From Vibrio barjaei (GTDB lineage Bacteria; Pseudomonadota; Gammaproteobacteria; Enterobacterales; Vibrionaceae), in NCBI RefSeq assembly GCF_001639065.2, contig NZ_LQXO02000028.1, forward strand, positions 116 through 64,115: a stretch of 64,000 nucleotides of DNA, read 5' to 3'. Made by a program: the position numbers and the translations under genes. Position 1 is the stretch's first letter, and every line of letters begins with the position of its first letter. The notes below the pieces were generated by a model, which saw only the letters and a list, made by a program, of their open reading frames with translations, was not told the DNA's origin and made no database searches. Positions 46,997 through 56,808 of this stretch are shown here, one piece after another.

Positions 46997-48784
46997 GTGA
47001 AAAAACCATCACGTCAACCAATCAACCGCTACGCCAAATGGAAGTATGTGGTACTCATACTTAGCTTACTTGTCATGCTGTTAAGTGCTCTACCATCTTT
47101 GTATGGTGAGAATGCCGCCCTTCATATTAACCATCGAGGGCAAATTTCTGATGCGAGTCAAATCGCTCAATACCTTGAACGAGCCAACATCACCCCCACT
47201 AACATTGAACAAGATGGTGATAAAACCATCGTGATTCTACGTAGCCCCAGACAACAAGCTGCGGCGCAAACACTGTTAAAACAACACTTAGATGAATCCA
47301 CAACCGTCGCGCTAGCGATGGAGCCAGCAGCGCCTCAATGGTTACTAAAATCAGGCTTCTCGCCAATAGCTCTGGGTCTTGACTTAAGAGGTGGCGTCCA
47401 GTTTTTGCTGGAAGTCGATATGGAGCCCGTCTATCAAGCACACCGTCAAATGGTTATCGATGAGTTCTCTGCTGAATTTCGAGCTAGCCGAGGTCGAATC
47501 GCGGGCGATAACGTTCAGCTCAATCTGTTTGGTGGGACTTCTACCTCAGAAGCGCGAGCCTTTTTACGACAGCAGTTTCCTAACTGGCACACGTCAATCC
47601 AAGACAACACGATTCGACTCACATTGGCTGATGAAGAGAAAAGCACTCTGCGCAACCTGACAGTCCAGCAAAACTTGCAGATAATGCGAGAGCGTATTGC
47701 AGAGCTTGGTATTACTGAAGCCTCGGTACAGCGACAAGGCGAGAATCGCATTCGCATAGAATTACCCGGTGTGCAAGACCCAGCAGCGGCTAAAGACGTT
47801 ATCGGTGCGACAGCTTCATTGGCCTTTCATGCCGTCGCTGATGGACGTGGTAACCGCACCCAAGTACTGCCAGACAATGACGGAGTTCCAGTAAATTTGG
47901 AACGTCGCGCCATTCTTGGCGGTGAACATATTATCGATGCTCGAGCTGGCGTCGGTGATATGGGAACCGCTGAAGTTAATATTTCCCTCGATACATCGGG
48001 TGGCAGAAAAATGTCTCAGTTTACCCGCAGCAATATCGGTAACCCAATGGCGACGGTCTACAGCGAGTACAGCCGCAATGCTGAAGGCGATAGCGAACAG
48101 CTCAGTAAGGTGATCAGTATTGCCACCATTCAGTCACAGTTAGGCAGTCGTTTTCGTATTACCGGTGTTGGCAGCATGCAAGATGCACAAGAGCTAGCAC
48201 TTTTACTAAGAGCAGGTTCACTCACAGCCCCTGTTACCATTATTGAAGAACGAACCATCGGCCCTTCACTGGGTGCTGAAAACGTTAAAAATGGCTTTGC
48301 TGCGTTAGCGCTAGGGTTAGGTCTGACACTGACTTTCATTGCACTTTGGTATCGACGCTTGGGCTGGGTCGCCAATGTCGCTTTGCTCACCAATATGATG
48401 AGCCTATTTGGCTTAATAGCCCTACTTCCCGGAGCCGTGCTTACCTTACCTGGTATTGCAGGCATGGTGCTGACCGTCGGTATGGCAGTAGATGCCAATG
48501 TACTTATTTTTGAACGCATCAAAGACAAAATGCGAGAAGGACGAACGCTAGCACAGAGCATTGAAAAAGGGTTTAGCAGTGCCTTCCGTTCTATTTTCGA
48601 CGCCAACCTCACCACTATGATCGTGGCCATTGCACTGTATGCCATCGGTAATGGCCCAGTTCAGGGTTTTGCTATCACACTTGGGCTCGGCCTATTGACC
48701 AGTATGTTCACTGGCGTGTTCTTATCGCGCGCCATCATCAATCTTGTTTGGGGGCGTGACCAGCGCCGAGAAGTGAGGATTTAG
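46997..48784 (+). CDS. secD: Protein translocase subunit SecD (second, SecD2-type copy)
   Basis: A 595-residue RND-superfamily Sec accessory subunit with six TM segments. GLDLRGGVQFLLEVDM near the first TM, the periplasmic P1 domain (~residues 120-400), and VGMAVDANVLIFERIKDKMREG near the end are SecD signatures. It starts at GTG 46997. It pulls exported proteins across the membrane using ion flow. Its place after vemP marks it as the conditional SecDF2 pair; a housekeeping secDF linked to yajC is expected elsewhere. Confidence 0.93.
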   Translation: MKKPSRQPINRYAKWKYVVLILSLLVMLLSALPSLYGENAALHINHRGQISDASQIAQYLERANITPTNIEQDGDKTIVILRSPRQQAAAQTLLKQHLDESTTVALAMEPAAPQWLLKSGFSPIALGLDLRGGVQFLLEVDMEPVYQAHRQMVIDEFSAEFRASRGRIAGDNVQLNLFGGTSTSEARAFLRQQFPNWHTSIQDNTIRLTLADEEKSTLRNLTVQQNLQIMRERIAELGITEASVQRQGENRIRIELPGVQDPAAAKDVIGATASLAFHAVADGRGNRTQVLPDNDGVPVNLERRAILGGEHIIDARAGVGDMGTAEVNISLDTSGGRKMSQFTRSNIGNPMATVYSEYSRNAEGDSEQLSKVISIATIQSQLGSRFRITGVGSMQDAQELALLLRAGSLTAPVTIIEERTIGPSLGAENVKNGFAALALGLGLTLTFIALWYRRLGWVANVALLTNMMSLFGLIALLPGAVLTLPGIAGMVLTVGMAVDANVLIFERIKDKMREGRTLAQSIEKGFSSAFRSIFDANLTTMIVAIALYAIGNGPVQGFAITLGLGLLTSMFTGVFLSRAIINLVWGRDQRREVRI

Positions 48785-48786
48785 AT

Positions 48787-49689
48787 ATGACTCTTTCGCA
48801 ACATTCTCTGAGCCGAGTTCGCTTTAGTATGTCGGCAATTTCCGCGCTGCTTTTTGCTTTAGCCGTTGCTTTTATCACCTTTAAAGGCTTCAACTGGGGA
48901 TTGGATTTTACTGGCGGTATTGTGGCTGAAGTACGCTTAGATGCTTCCATTGCCGCAGCTGAGCTCAAAGCGTCCCTTGATAACGCATTGATGCAAGATG
49001 TTCAGGTGGTAAGCTCGACAGAGCCCGGCCGTTGGATCTTACGCTATAACCAGCTCGATGATGTCGTGCTGTCCTTAGCGCCATCATTAGAGTCCATCAG
49101 CACATCCGTAGAGATCCTAAACAGCAGCATGGTGGGCCCTCAAGTCGGCCAAGATATGGTTGAGCAAGGTGGCGTAGCAATACTAGCTTGCTTTGTGTTG
49201 ACCATGCTTTATCTAAGCTACCGCTTTGAATGGCGACTCGCTCTAGGCGCATTAGTGGCGCTGGTTCACGACATTGTTATCGTACTCGGTCTCTTTGCCG
49301 TCACCCAGATGGAGTTCAATCTCACCATACTCGCTGCTGTACTGGCAGTGCTTGGTTACTCTTTGAATGACTCCATCATTATCGCTGATAGAGCCCGCGA
49401 GCTATTCAAAGCAAAACCAAACGAGTCAGCGGATACGCTTATCAATAACTCGGTACGTGCCACTTTCTCGAGAACTCTTATTACCTCAGGCACCACATTG
49501 GTAACCGTTTCTAGTTTGTGGTTATTAGGTGGACCTGCGTTAGAAGGCTTCGCGATTGCGTTGTGTGTGGGTATTGCCTGTGGGACATGGTCGTCAATTT
49601 CACTTGGTGTCACCTTACCTCAAATGATGGGTGTCCGACCTGAACACTATAGAGTGGCAACACCGAAACCAGAGGAGGCCATGCCATGA
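48787..49689 (+). CDS. secF: Protein translocase subunit SecF (second copy)
   Basis: A 300-residue protein with NWGLDFTGGIVAEVRL, the P4 domain, and LAVLGYSLNDSIIIADRARELF, ATFSRTLITSGTTLVTVSSLWLLGG SecF signatures. It begins 2 bp after secD. Its stop overlaps the ATG of the next gene by 4 bp (ATGACACC), so the chaA-type antiporter is part of this operon. Confidence 0.93.
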   Translation: MTLSQHSLSRVRFSMSAISALLFALAVAFITFKGFNWGLDFTGGIVAEVRLDASIAAAELKASLDNALMQDVQVVSSTEPGRWILRYNQLDDVVLSLAPSLESISTSVEILNSSMVGPQVGQDMVEQGGVAILACFVLTMLYLSYRFEWRLALGALVALVHDIVIVLGLFAVTQMEFNLTILAAVLAVLGYSLNDSIIIADRARELFKAKPNESADTLINNSVRATFSRTLITSGTTLVTVSSLWLLGGPALEGFAIALCVGIACGTWSSISLGVTLPQMMGVRPEHYRVATPKPEEAMP

Positions 49690-50777
49690 CACCGTTCTTA
49701 AAGCAGGAATTCGTACTGCTGCTTGGTATCGTTACCGTCGTCTTGTTTAAATTTGGTGGTGACAGCATCTTGCAGGCTCAAATGAGCTCACCTAGGGGCA
49801 TGATACTCACCTTTGCTCTGTTCATCGTGGTCATGGCGTCAATATTTGCCGTTGTTCGCCATTCTGACGCACTAGCTATCAAGCTAGGAGACCCTTATGG
49901 AACGTTAATTCTTACCCTCTCAGTCATCCTCTTGGAAGTGGTGATGATTTCTTCTGTCATGCTGACGGGAGAAGCCAATCCTGTTTTGGCAAGAGATACC
50001 ATGTTTGCAGTTGTGATGGCCGTGCTCAATGGTTTAGTCGGTATTACGTTACTCATCGGTGGGCTAAAATACCACACACAGAAGTACAACCTTGATGGTT
50101 TGAAATCTTACCTCGTCGCCATCATTCCTCTGTCGTTGTTGTGTTTGGTGTTACCAAATTTCACCAGCGTTACAGAATTAGGGTCGATGTCTAAGGCGCT
50201 CACTATCACGCTAGTTTTAGCTTCAGTGGTGTTGTATAGCGTGTTTCTGTTTATTCAGACACGCAGCCACACCCATTTTTTTATGGATGAGGACCACCAA
50301 GATAACCACGATTTTCACGGTCCTCTCGAGAGTAACTTTTACCATTCACTGCTACTTGTAGGCTATTTAGTCGTAGTGATTCTGCTAGCTAAAAGCTTGG
50401 CTATTCCTATCGATGGCACTGTCAGCTTACTTGGTGCCCCACCAGCACTGGGAGGCTTGATCGTCGCCATCTTGATTCTTGCGCCAGAAGCAGTCGGGGC
50501 TGTTAAGGCCGCTTTAAACAATCAGCTGCAGCGCGCGATGAACTTGTTCTTTGGCTCCGTACTGGCAACTATCGCACTCACCGTACCGGCTGTCCTTCTG
50601 ATATCTGAAGTCATACAGCAACCGATTCAACTTGGTTTGGCATCTGCCGAAATGGTCTTGCTCGTGACCACACTCATGATGACCACCGTCAGCTTTAGTA
50701 GTGGCAGAACCAACTCCCTAAATGGCATGGCCCACCTCATTTTGTTCTTTGCTTACATCATCTTGATGTTTGAGTGA
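49686..50777 (+). CDS. chaA: ChaA-type calcium/sodium-proton antiporter
   Basis: A 363-residue membrane protein with about eleven TM segments. LGDPYGTLILTLSVILLEVVMISSVMLTG and the second repeat GLIVAILILAPEAVGAVKAALNNQLQRAMNL carry the acidic ion-binding residues of the CaCA family; the His/Asp-rich loop HTHFFMDEDHQDNHDFHG lies between the repeats as in ChaA. It expels sodium or calcium (potassium) for protons. Its coupling to secDF2 is telling: VemP senses low Sec activity, which in Vibrio depends on sodium, so export and ion balance may be co-regulated. Confidence 0.88.
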   Translation: MTPFLKQEFVLLLGIVTVVLFKFGGDSILQAQMSSPRGMILTFALFIVVMASIFAVVRHSDALAIKLGDPYGTLILTLSVILLEVVMISSVMLTGEANPVLARDTMFAVVMAVLNGLVGITLLIGGLKYHTQKYNLDGLKSYLVAIIPLSLLCLVLPNFTSVTELGSMSKALTITLVLASVVLYSVFLFIQTRSHTHFFMDEDHQDNHDFHGPLESNFYHSLLLVGYLVVVILLAKSLAIPIDGTVSLLGAPPALGGLIVAILILAPEAVGAVKAALNNQLQRAMNLFFGSVLATIALTVPAVLLISEVIQQPIQLGLASAEMVLLVTTLMMTTVSFSSGRTNSLNGMAHLILFFAYIILMFE

Positions 50778-50810
50778 TGTTATTAACTGACCAATAAGGA
50801 TTTTTTCATC

Positions 50811-51464
50811 ATGCAAGAAATACTCGTTGCTATATGGCACCATGATTTTGACACCCTTGCTCAAGTAAGCTCACTCAATAGCTTTCTCCTGTTGCTCGCG
50901 TTCATTCTATTGCTCGAATCTAGCTTCGTCTTCTTACCACTGCCCGGAGACAGTTTAGTACTGTTTGTCGGCGGATTAGTTGGAGTCGGAATTTTGGAGT
51001 TTTACCCCGCCGCTGGAGCACTCTGTTTAGCCGCGTCATTGGGAAGCATTAACGCCTATATTCAAGGACGAGTTTTAAACCAAACTCGGCTTGTGCCTTT
51101 TTTGCACCGCGTGTTACCGAATGATTCACTCCCCAAGGCCAAACACTTGTTGAGTCGCTATGGGTTCCTATCATTATTCATCTCCAGATTTATCCCATTT
51201 GTGAGAGTCCTTACACCGATGCTTATGGGGTTATCGAAGCTGAATTTCATGCGAACTCTCTTTATCAGCATAAGCAGTTCTGTTATTTGGTGCTTGATCC
51301 TTATGCTCACTGGAAAATGGCTGATGATTCATCCAAGACTTAATGACTACCAAGAGCTACTTTCTAAGTCGTTGGTGATAGTAAGTTTATGCCTTATGGC
51401 GGGAGCGATTGTTGGTTTGCTGTACCGCTACTTACGCTCGAGCAAAAACAATATCGCCACATAA
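50811..51464 (+). CDS. DedA family (VTT domain) membrane protein
   Basis: A 217-residue protein with LESSFVFLPLPGDSLVLFVGGLVG and SRYGFLSLFISRFIPFVRVLTPMLMGLSKLNFMRTLF, the DedA motifs with a key Arg. The family is proposed to flip undecaprenyl phosphate or phospholipids and supports proton homeostasis. It lies 33 bp after chaA and is probably read from the same transcript. Confidence 0.85.
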   Translation: MQEILVAIWHHDFDTLAQVSSLNSFLLLLAFILLLESSFVFLPLPGDSLVLFVGGLVGVGILEFYPAAGALCLAASLGSINAYIQGRVLNQTRLVPFLHRVLPNDSLPKAKHLLSRYGFLSLFISRFIPFVRVLTPMLMGLSKLNFMRTLFISISSSVIWCLILMLTGKWLMIHPRLNDYQELLSKSLVIVSLCLMAGAIVGLLYRYLRSSKNNIAT

Positions 51465-51480
51465 GATCAGTACCATGACG

Positions 51481-51516
51481 CCGCCGCTATTGGCTTAGAT
51501 AGCAGCGGCGGATTTC
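51481..51516 (+). terminator. Probable terminator after the dedA gene
   Basis: CCGCCGCT at 51481-51488 pairs with AGCGGCGG at 51504-51511, followed by ATTTCT. It lies 16 bp after the dedA stop. The T run is weak. Confidence 0.55.
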
Positions 51517-51535
51517 TAGTATCAAGGCAGGGGCA

Positions 51536-52198
51536 CTATAGTGACCACTTGAGCTGCTTCCATCCTTTTTTTTCACCCAATGCCTTTAGTGCCGGGCATG
51601 GATTGACCAAATAAGCGTAATCAGCAAACTCGCATAAAGGTCGATCGTTTATGGAGTCGGTATAAAAGTGAATCTCGTTATAACTGTCTTTTTGTGCAGA
51701 TAACCATTGCACTAGTTTTGCCACTTTGCCCTCTCGATAGGTCGCAATGCCTTTTATCTTGGAAGTGAAACTGTTCTGTTTGAGTTCTAAATCAATACCC
51801 ATAGCGACATCAATCCCCAGGCGCTTGGCGATTGCTTCAACTAAAAAGCTGACAGAGGCAGATATGATAATGGTTTGGATGTCATCACGCTTTAAATCTA
51901 CAAGCAAAGTCTGCGCTTGTGGAAAGAAACGTGACAGTATTTTTTCATCAATGCACTTATCTACCAATTGCTGTACTTCCTCCGTTGGAATCTCGCTCAA
52001 AGGTGCAATAGAAAAATCAAGGTAATCTTCCATCGCCATCTTACCATCGGCGTACAGCGCCATTAGCCTTTTATCTTGGTCAAGGAAATCCGGTTGAGTG
52101 GCAATACCTTGCTCTACCAAAAACTCATTCCATAGCACTGCACAGTCAGCATCAAACAAGGTTTCATCCATGTCGAATACGTATAAAGGTTTAGACAT
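51536..52198 (-). CDS. HAD-superfamily IB phosphatase
   Basis: A 220-residue phosphatase: nucleophile motif FDMDETLFD (D9, D11), motif II IIISASVSFLV (Ser), Lys in KGIATYREGK, and motif III YTDSINDRPL (Asp). The helical cap fits SerB-like type I. It is the last gene of the ABC-phosphodiesterase operon, only 1 bp after the ATPase gene. It probably removes phosphate from the product released by the upstream phosphodiesterase-like enzyme. Confidence 0.85.
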   Translation of the reverse strand: MSKPLYVFDMDETLFDADCAVLWNEFLVEQGIATQPDFLDQDKRLMALYADGKMAMEDYLDFSIAPLSEIPTEEVQQLVDKCIDEKILSRFFPQAQTLLVDLKRDDIQTIIISASVSFLVEAIAKRLGIDVAMGIDLELKQNSFTSKIKGIATYREGKVAKLVQWLSAQKDSYNEIHFYTDSINDRPLCEFADYAYLVNPCPALKALGEKKGWKQLKWSL

Positions 52199-52199
52199 T

Positions 52200-53219
52200 T
52201 TAGGCTCTCACAGGTTGAATTTCGTTGAGGTTAAATAGCAGTTCTAATTGGCTGCCTGTTGCGAGTAATCGCTCCGAAGAACGGTTAAGCAGATCCACCG
52301 TCAACTCACAGTCATCAATGTCGACTTGATAGCGAATAACATTACCGAGCAACTGATGGTTTTTAATCACGCCCGTTCGCGGCGCAGAGATATGGTTAGC
52401 GTACTCGCGTCCTTGTTCTTTGACATAAATCGACTCCGGGCGAATCGCAACTTTCGAGTTCACCTCCATATCAAATAACGATTTTGCTTTATCCGCTGCC
52501 ACCAAATTGTAGTGGCCCATAAAACCTGCTACGAATTCATTTGCCGGATGGGTATAGATGGCTTCGGGCGCTCCCTGCTGAACAATCTCGCCCTTATTCA
52601 TCAAGAAAATTCGATCGGACATAATCATCGCTTCCTCTTGGTCATGAGTGACAAAGATAGTGGTTAGATTAAGCTCTTTCTGAATAGAGCGGATTTGTTG
52701 CCTTAAGTTCTTACGAATTTTGGCGTCCAGTGCAGACAGAGGTTCATCCAACAACAGAATTCTTGGTTTGACGACCAGAGCACGAGCTAATGCTACACGC
52801 TGTCTTTGACCGCCTGAAAGCTGATGCGGATAGTGGTTTTCTTTACCCTGCAGTTCCACCAGCTCGACGACTTTTGCAACTTCACCCTGTATTTCGGCTT
52901 TACCCAAACTTTGCATCTTAAGTCCAAAGGCGATATTGCCCGCCACCGTCATATTCGGAAACAGGGCATAGGACTGAAACACCATGCCGATACCACGTTG
53001 CTGAGGCGCGGCATGGGTGATATCTGCGCCATCAACAATGATCTGTCCACCTTCGACTGGATTCAGACCAGCGAGACTGCGTAGCAGTGTCGACTTACCA
53101 CAACCGCTGGGGCCAAGTAAGGTAATGAACTCACCTTTCTGGATGGTAAATTCGATGTCTTCAAACACCGTATTGCTGCCAAATCGTTTGGTAAGCTGAT
53201 TGACGGATACGTAACTCAT
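52200..53219 (-). CDS. ABC importer ATPase, PotA/FbpC/PhnT type
   Basis: A 339-residue ATPase: Walker A GPSGCGKST, Q-loop FQSYALFPNMTV, signature LSGGQRQRVALARAL and Walker B ILLLDEPLSALD, followed by a C-terminal TOBE-like domain (~residues 245-335). Closest by look to the CUT1/spermidine/iron/2-aminoethylphosphonate group. Its start overlaps the permease stop by 4 bp. Confidence 0.9.
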   Translation of the reverse strand: MSYVSVNQLTKRFGSNTVFEDIEFTIQKGEFITLLGPSGCGKSTLLRSLAGLNPVEGGQIIVDGADITHAAPQQRGIGMVFQSYALFPNMTVAGNIAFGLKMQSLGKAEIQGEVAKVVELVELQGKENHYPHQLSGGQRQRVALARALVVKPRILLLDEPLSALDAKIRKNLRQQIRSIQKELNLTTIFVTHDQEEAMIMSDRIFLMNKGEIVQQGAPEAIYTHPANEFVAGFMGHYNLVAADKAKSLFDMEVNSKVAIRPESIYVKEQGREYANHISAPRTGVIKNHQLLGNVIRYQVDIDDCELTVDLLNRSSERLLATGSQLELLFNLNEIQPVRA

Positions 53220-54022
53220 GATTTGCCCTTCTGTTGATTACTGCTAAAACGGCTGGCAAGCCATGTCAGTAGGAAGATAAAGAAAAAGTAAGTCATCACT
53301 AACGCCGAGGTGAAGTGACCACTAGTTTGACGCATGTTGTAAAGATAGATTTGTAATGTTTCATAGCGAGTTCCCACCAAAATATTGGCGAACACAAATT
53401 CACCGAGTAAAAACGAGAACGATAGAAATAACGACGCCAGCAATCCTTTCTTCAAATTCGGAACGATGATCAAGAGAAATGCTTTTGTGGTACTCGCTCC
53501 AAGCAAGTGCGCCGCGTCCATTAAATCATTAAGGTTAATGGCCTCAAAGCTGTTCGAGATTGCTCTATACATAAAAGGCAGCGCGATGGTGAAATAGGTA
53601 CCAATAAGGATCCAAGGCGTCCCAACCAAAGGTATAGCGCTGTCGGCGTAGATCTGAAGCAAACCTACCGATGACACCACAGGAGGTACCGCAAATGGCA
53701 GCAAAATCAGTACATTCATTAGCTTGTCGAGCTTCGGAAAGTAATAAAACACCACAAAGATCGCTGGAAGAATTAATACCACGCTGAGTGCAAGAGCTGC
53801 GAAGCACACCAACAATGAACGCCCAAAGGCGGCGAGAAAGCGAGAATCCGTCAGTAGCTGAACATACCAATTTAAGGTAAATCCATCTGGCAATATGGTC
53901 GCCCCCCAACTTGACGACAACGAGTAAACCAAGGTAGCGACAATTGGAATCAGCATGATGCCAACTATTCCGTAGACGACTGCTTTATGATAGTAAACGC
54001 TCACATTGCTATTTCGATGCAT
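53216..54022 (-). CDS. ABC importer permease (second)
   Basis: I choose ATG 54020-54022 with GAGGAG 5 bp upstream; the frame extends 16 codons further. The 268-residue protein has six TM segments and the EAA loop DLMDAAHLLGASTTKAFLLIIVPNLKKGLL. It pairs with the permease encoded just before it. Confidence 0.88.
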   Translation of the reverse strand: MHRNSNVSVYYHKAVVYGIVGIMLIPIVATLVYSLSSSWGATILPDGFTLNWYVQLLTDSRFLAAFGRSLLVCFAALALSVVLILPAIFVVFYYFPKLDKLMNVLILLPFAVPPVVSSVGLLQIYADSAIPLVGTPWILIGTYFTIALPFMYRAISNSFEAINLNDLMDAAHLLGASTTKAFLLIIVPNLKKGLLASLFLSFSFLLGEFVFANILVGTRYETLQIYLYNMRQTSGHFTSALVMTYFFFIFLLTWLASRFSSNQQKGKS

Positions 54023-54902
54023 GATAACTCCTCGACAATAGCCACTGATTGATGATGGTGATAAAGGCAAGAATGGCCATGAGAATCACCGAGATTGCCG
54101 CAGCAAGGTTCGGCTCTAAGAATAAATCTCCAGACACCAAACTCGCAATTCGTACCGTAATCACGTTGTAGTTACCGGTTGTTAGTGCATAGACGCTCGC
54201 ATACGCGCCCATGGCATTGGCGATGAGAATAATGAAAGTGCCGAGTAGTGCTGGTGATAACACCGGAAGGGCTATTTGAGTCCAATATTGATGAGTTTTG
54301 GCACCGAGCAACGCAGATGCCGACTGCCAATCATCTTGCAGCGCATCAAAAGCAGGATAGAGCAACAACGCGCCAAGCGGGATCTGGAAATAGATATAAA
54401 TTACCAGTAATCCCCACTTGCCATACAAGTTGAAACCATCAATCAACCCATACTGCTTCAGCAGCAGCGTAACTGCACCGTTAACCCCTAAAATAATAAT
54501 GAACGCAAATGCTAACGGCACACCGGCGAAGTTGCTGCTCATATTGGTAAAAGCAATCACGCCATCACGAAGCTTGCTGTCCACTCGGCGCAGTGATGAC
54601 ACCAACAGTGCAGCGATAGCCAACCCTATGACACTCGACCCAATCGATAGCCAAATACTGTTGCTAAATGCCTGCATCATAAAACTCGAATCGAAGATCT
54701 CAGCATAGTTCTCGAATGAAAAGGCATCATCATATTGAAAACTATTGAAGAAGACCCAAACCATAGGAGCAAGCTGAAACAAGTAAAAAAACAGCACAAA
54801 TGGCGCAAGCCAAAGTACAGGCTTGAACTTGTTCCACAATGATTGTTTTCTGCTTATTAGCTGCTCATCCGAATAAGCAGGTGTTAATGCTGTGCCACTC
54901 AT
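54009..54902 (-). CDS. ABC importer permease (first)
   Basis: ATG 54900-54902 overlaps the upstream stop by 4 bp (ATGA); the longer frame is read inside the neighbour gene. The 297-residue protein has a soluble N-terminal tail, six TM segments and an EAA-like loop (DALQDDWQSASALLGAKTHQYWTQIALPVLSPAL). It overlaps the second permease gene by 14 bp. Confidence 0.87.
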   Translation of the reverse strand: MSGTALTPAYSDEQLISRKQSLWNKFKPVLWLAPFVLFFYLFQLAPMVWVFFNSFQYDDAFSFENYAEIFDSSFMMQAFSNSIWLSIGSSVIGLAIAALLVSSLRRVDSKLRDGVIAFTNMSSNFAGVPLAFAFIIILGVNGAVTLLLKQYGLIDGFNLYGKWGLLVIYIYFQIPLGALLLYPAFDALQDDWQSASALLGAKTHQYWTQIALPVLSPALLGTFIILIANAMGAYASVYALTTGNYNVITVRIASLVSGDLFLEPNLAAAISVILMAILAFITIINQWLLSRSYHASK

Positions 54903-55705
54903 AATGCAATCAATTCCGGTGAATAAGGCTTGCGATGTTCCAGTCCAAGCAACTGACAACAGATGCCACAAAGCTCCGTTTGCTTCACATCTGTCACGGC
55001 ATGAGTAAACTGCTCGCCAATAACAAACAGCGGCACTTCACGTTCTTCAGGCAAAATACCACCATGCGACAAGTCATTATTCATACCGTGGTCACTGGTG
55101 ATCATCACTTGATAGCCCGCTTCCACCCACGTCGTAAGATAGTTAGATAGGAAAATATCGGCAGCTCTCGCACTGTTTCGATACTGCCTAGAATCGAGAC
55201 CATGCTTATGCCCAGTATTGTCGATATTCATAGGATGTATCAGCAAGAAGTCGGGGTGATATTTCTGCCTCAAGGATTCGGCATCAAGGAAAAGGGCCTC
55301 ATCAGGATAATGATCCCAATGATAGAAACGACCATATTGAATGTTCAACGCTTCATCATCAGTGAATCGGTCGCGCACTGCATCATAAGGCGCACGGTTG
55401 TAGAGTTCACTAACCCAGTGATAAGCCGCGGCCGCGGTCACTTTACCCTGAGATTTCGCTAAGCTGAATACCGATTCTTGATTCGACAAGCGAACGATTT
55501 CATTGTTTACGATGCCACTTATGACGGGAGGTACCCCGGTCAAAATGCACTCATAGAGTGGTCTGGACATGGAAGGGAGTTCGCATTGAATGGGATACAA
55601 CGTCGCTTTTTGTTGCTCGATTAAGCCATTCAAGTAGCCCATGCAATCACGGGCTACTTGATAATTGAGACCATCGAGGACAACAAGGATAACCTTATTG
55701 CTCAT
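54899..55705 (-). CDS. Alkaline-phosphatase-superfamily phosphodiesterase/phosphonohydrolase
   Basis: A 268-residue protein with the metal-site motifs of the type I phosphodiesterase/nucleotide pyrophosphatase group: VVLDGLN (Asp), CELPSMSRPLYECILTG (Ser nucleophile region), HPMNIDNTGHKHG (Asp, two His) and ITSDHGMN (Asp, His). No signal peptide, so it acts in the cytoplasm on the imported compound. Phosphonoacetate hydrolase belongs to the same superfamily, as do nucleotide pyrophosphatases and phosphodiesterases. It sits between the binding-protein gene and the permeases, which ties it to the transported substrate. Confidence 0.8.
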   Translation of the reverse strand: MSNKVILVVLDGLNYQVARDCMGYLNGLIEQQKATLYPIQCELPSMSRPLYECILTGVPPVISGIVNNEIVRLSNQESVFSLAKSQGKVTAAAAYHWVSELYNRAPYDAVRDRFTDDEALNIQYGRFYHWDHYPDEALFLDAESLRQKYHPDFLLIHPMNIDNTGHKHGLDSRQYRNSARAADIFLSNYLTTWVEAGYQVMITSDHGMNNDLSHGGILPEEREVPLFVIGEQFTHAVTDVKQTELCGICCQLLGLEHRKPYSPELIAL

Positions 55706-55731
55706 ACTTACCTCTGTATAAAAGTCTCAAA

Positions 55732-56808
55732 TTACTGTTGGTGAATCAGTACGTTTTCTTGCCACTGGCGAGGCAGGCGACGCGCTGATTTTTCCCAAGC
55801 TTTAAAGTCTGTGACCGGATGAACGTTACCGTATTGGTCGTTGGCAATCAGTTTAGCTTGTACCGATTCAGGCAACTTAACGTTGGAACGAATTGGACGC
55901 GCATAACCTTCAGCTAGGTTGATCTGTCCGCGGTCACTGAAGATGTGTTCACGAGCTAATTTTGCAGCGTTAGGGTTTTTCGCATACTTGTTGATAATCG
56001 TGGTGTAACCGGAGATCACCGAGCCATCTTGAGGGATATTGACGCTAAAGCGTGAGCGGTCAATTTGGTCACGATAATTAAGTGCGTTGAAATCCCAAAG
56101 GATTGCCACTTCTACTTCACCTTTCTCAAGATTGGCAATGCTAGGGTCAGTGAATGATAGACGCCCTTGCTTGGCAAGCTTAGAGAAAAACTCAATCGCT
56201 GGGCCAAGGTTAGACTCATCACCACCGTTAGCGAAAGCCGCCGCCAATACAGCATTGTTGGCCTGCGCTGCCACACCCACATCGCCGACCGTCACTTTGT
56301 AGTCGCCCTCAAGCAGGTCTTGCCACGTTTTTGGGGCATCTTTGACCAAGTTGTTGTTTGAGATAAACGCGATAGTCCCTGTATACGCCAGTGCCCAGTG
56401 GCCGTCTTTATCTTTGGCCCAATCAGGAATCTCGTCCCATGTGGTAGGCTTATACGGTTGCGTTACGCCTTTTTGAACCGCCACTCGAGCGAAAGCAAAG
56501 CCGACATCACCAATATCTGCTGTCGCATTTTTCTTTTCAGCTTCAAACTTAGCGATTTCCTGTGCCGAGCTCATATCCGTATCTTGGTGCTTAAGTCCAT
56601 AATCAGACTTAAGGTCATTCCAAGTATCTTTCCAGTTTGCCCAACTATCAGGCATACCCACACTGTAAACCGCACCCTCTTGCTTCGCCGCTTCTGTAAG
56701 AGCAGTGACGCTATCGTTAGCAAAAGCTGTGGAAGAAATCGCAGTGGCAATAAGTGTCACAGCACTGAGTTTTGCAGTGATACTTGCACGGTTAAGCAAA
56801 GTTTTCAT
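55732..56808 (-). CDS. ABC importer periplasmic binding protein (iron/aminoethylphosphonate type)
   Basis: A 358-residue protein with a Sec signal (MKTLLNRASITAKLSAVTLI, cleavage after AFA). The mature part begins LTEAAKQEGAVYSVGMPDSWANW, the fold start seen in type II binding proteins of the Fe3+/PhnS/polyamine group; AILWDFNALNYRD and SGYTTIINKYAKNPNAAKLA follow. The iron-binding Tyr pair of ferric proteins is not evident, which with the phosphatase neighbours favours a phosphorus compound. First gene of the minus-strand operon. Confidence 0.85.
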   Translation of the reverse strand: MKTLLNRASITAKLSAVTLIATAISSTAFANDSVTALTEAAKQEGAVYSVGMPDSWANWKDTWNDLKSDYGLKHQDTDMSSAQEIAKFEAEKKNATADIGDVGFAFARVAVQKGVTQPYKPTTWDEIPDWAKDKDGHWALAYTGTIAFISNNNLVKDAPKTWQDLLEGDYKVTVGDVGVAAQANNAVLAAAFANGGDESNLGPAIEFFSKLAKQGRLSFTDPSIANLEKGEVEVAILWDFNALNYRDQIDRSRFSVNIPQDGSVISGYTTIINKYAKNPNAAKLAREHIFSDRGQINLAEGYARPIRSNVKLPESVQAKLIANDQYGNVHPVTDFKAWEKSARRLPRQWQENVLIHQQ

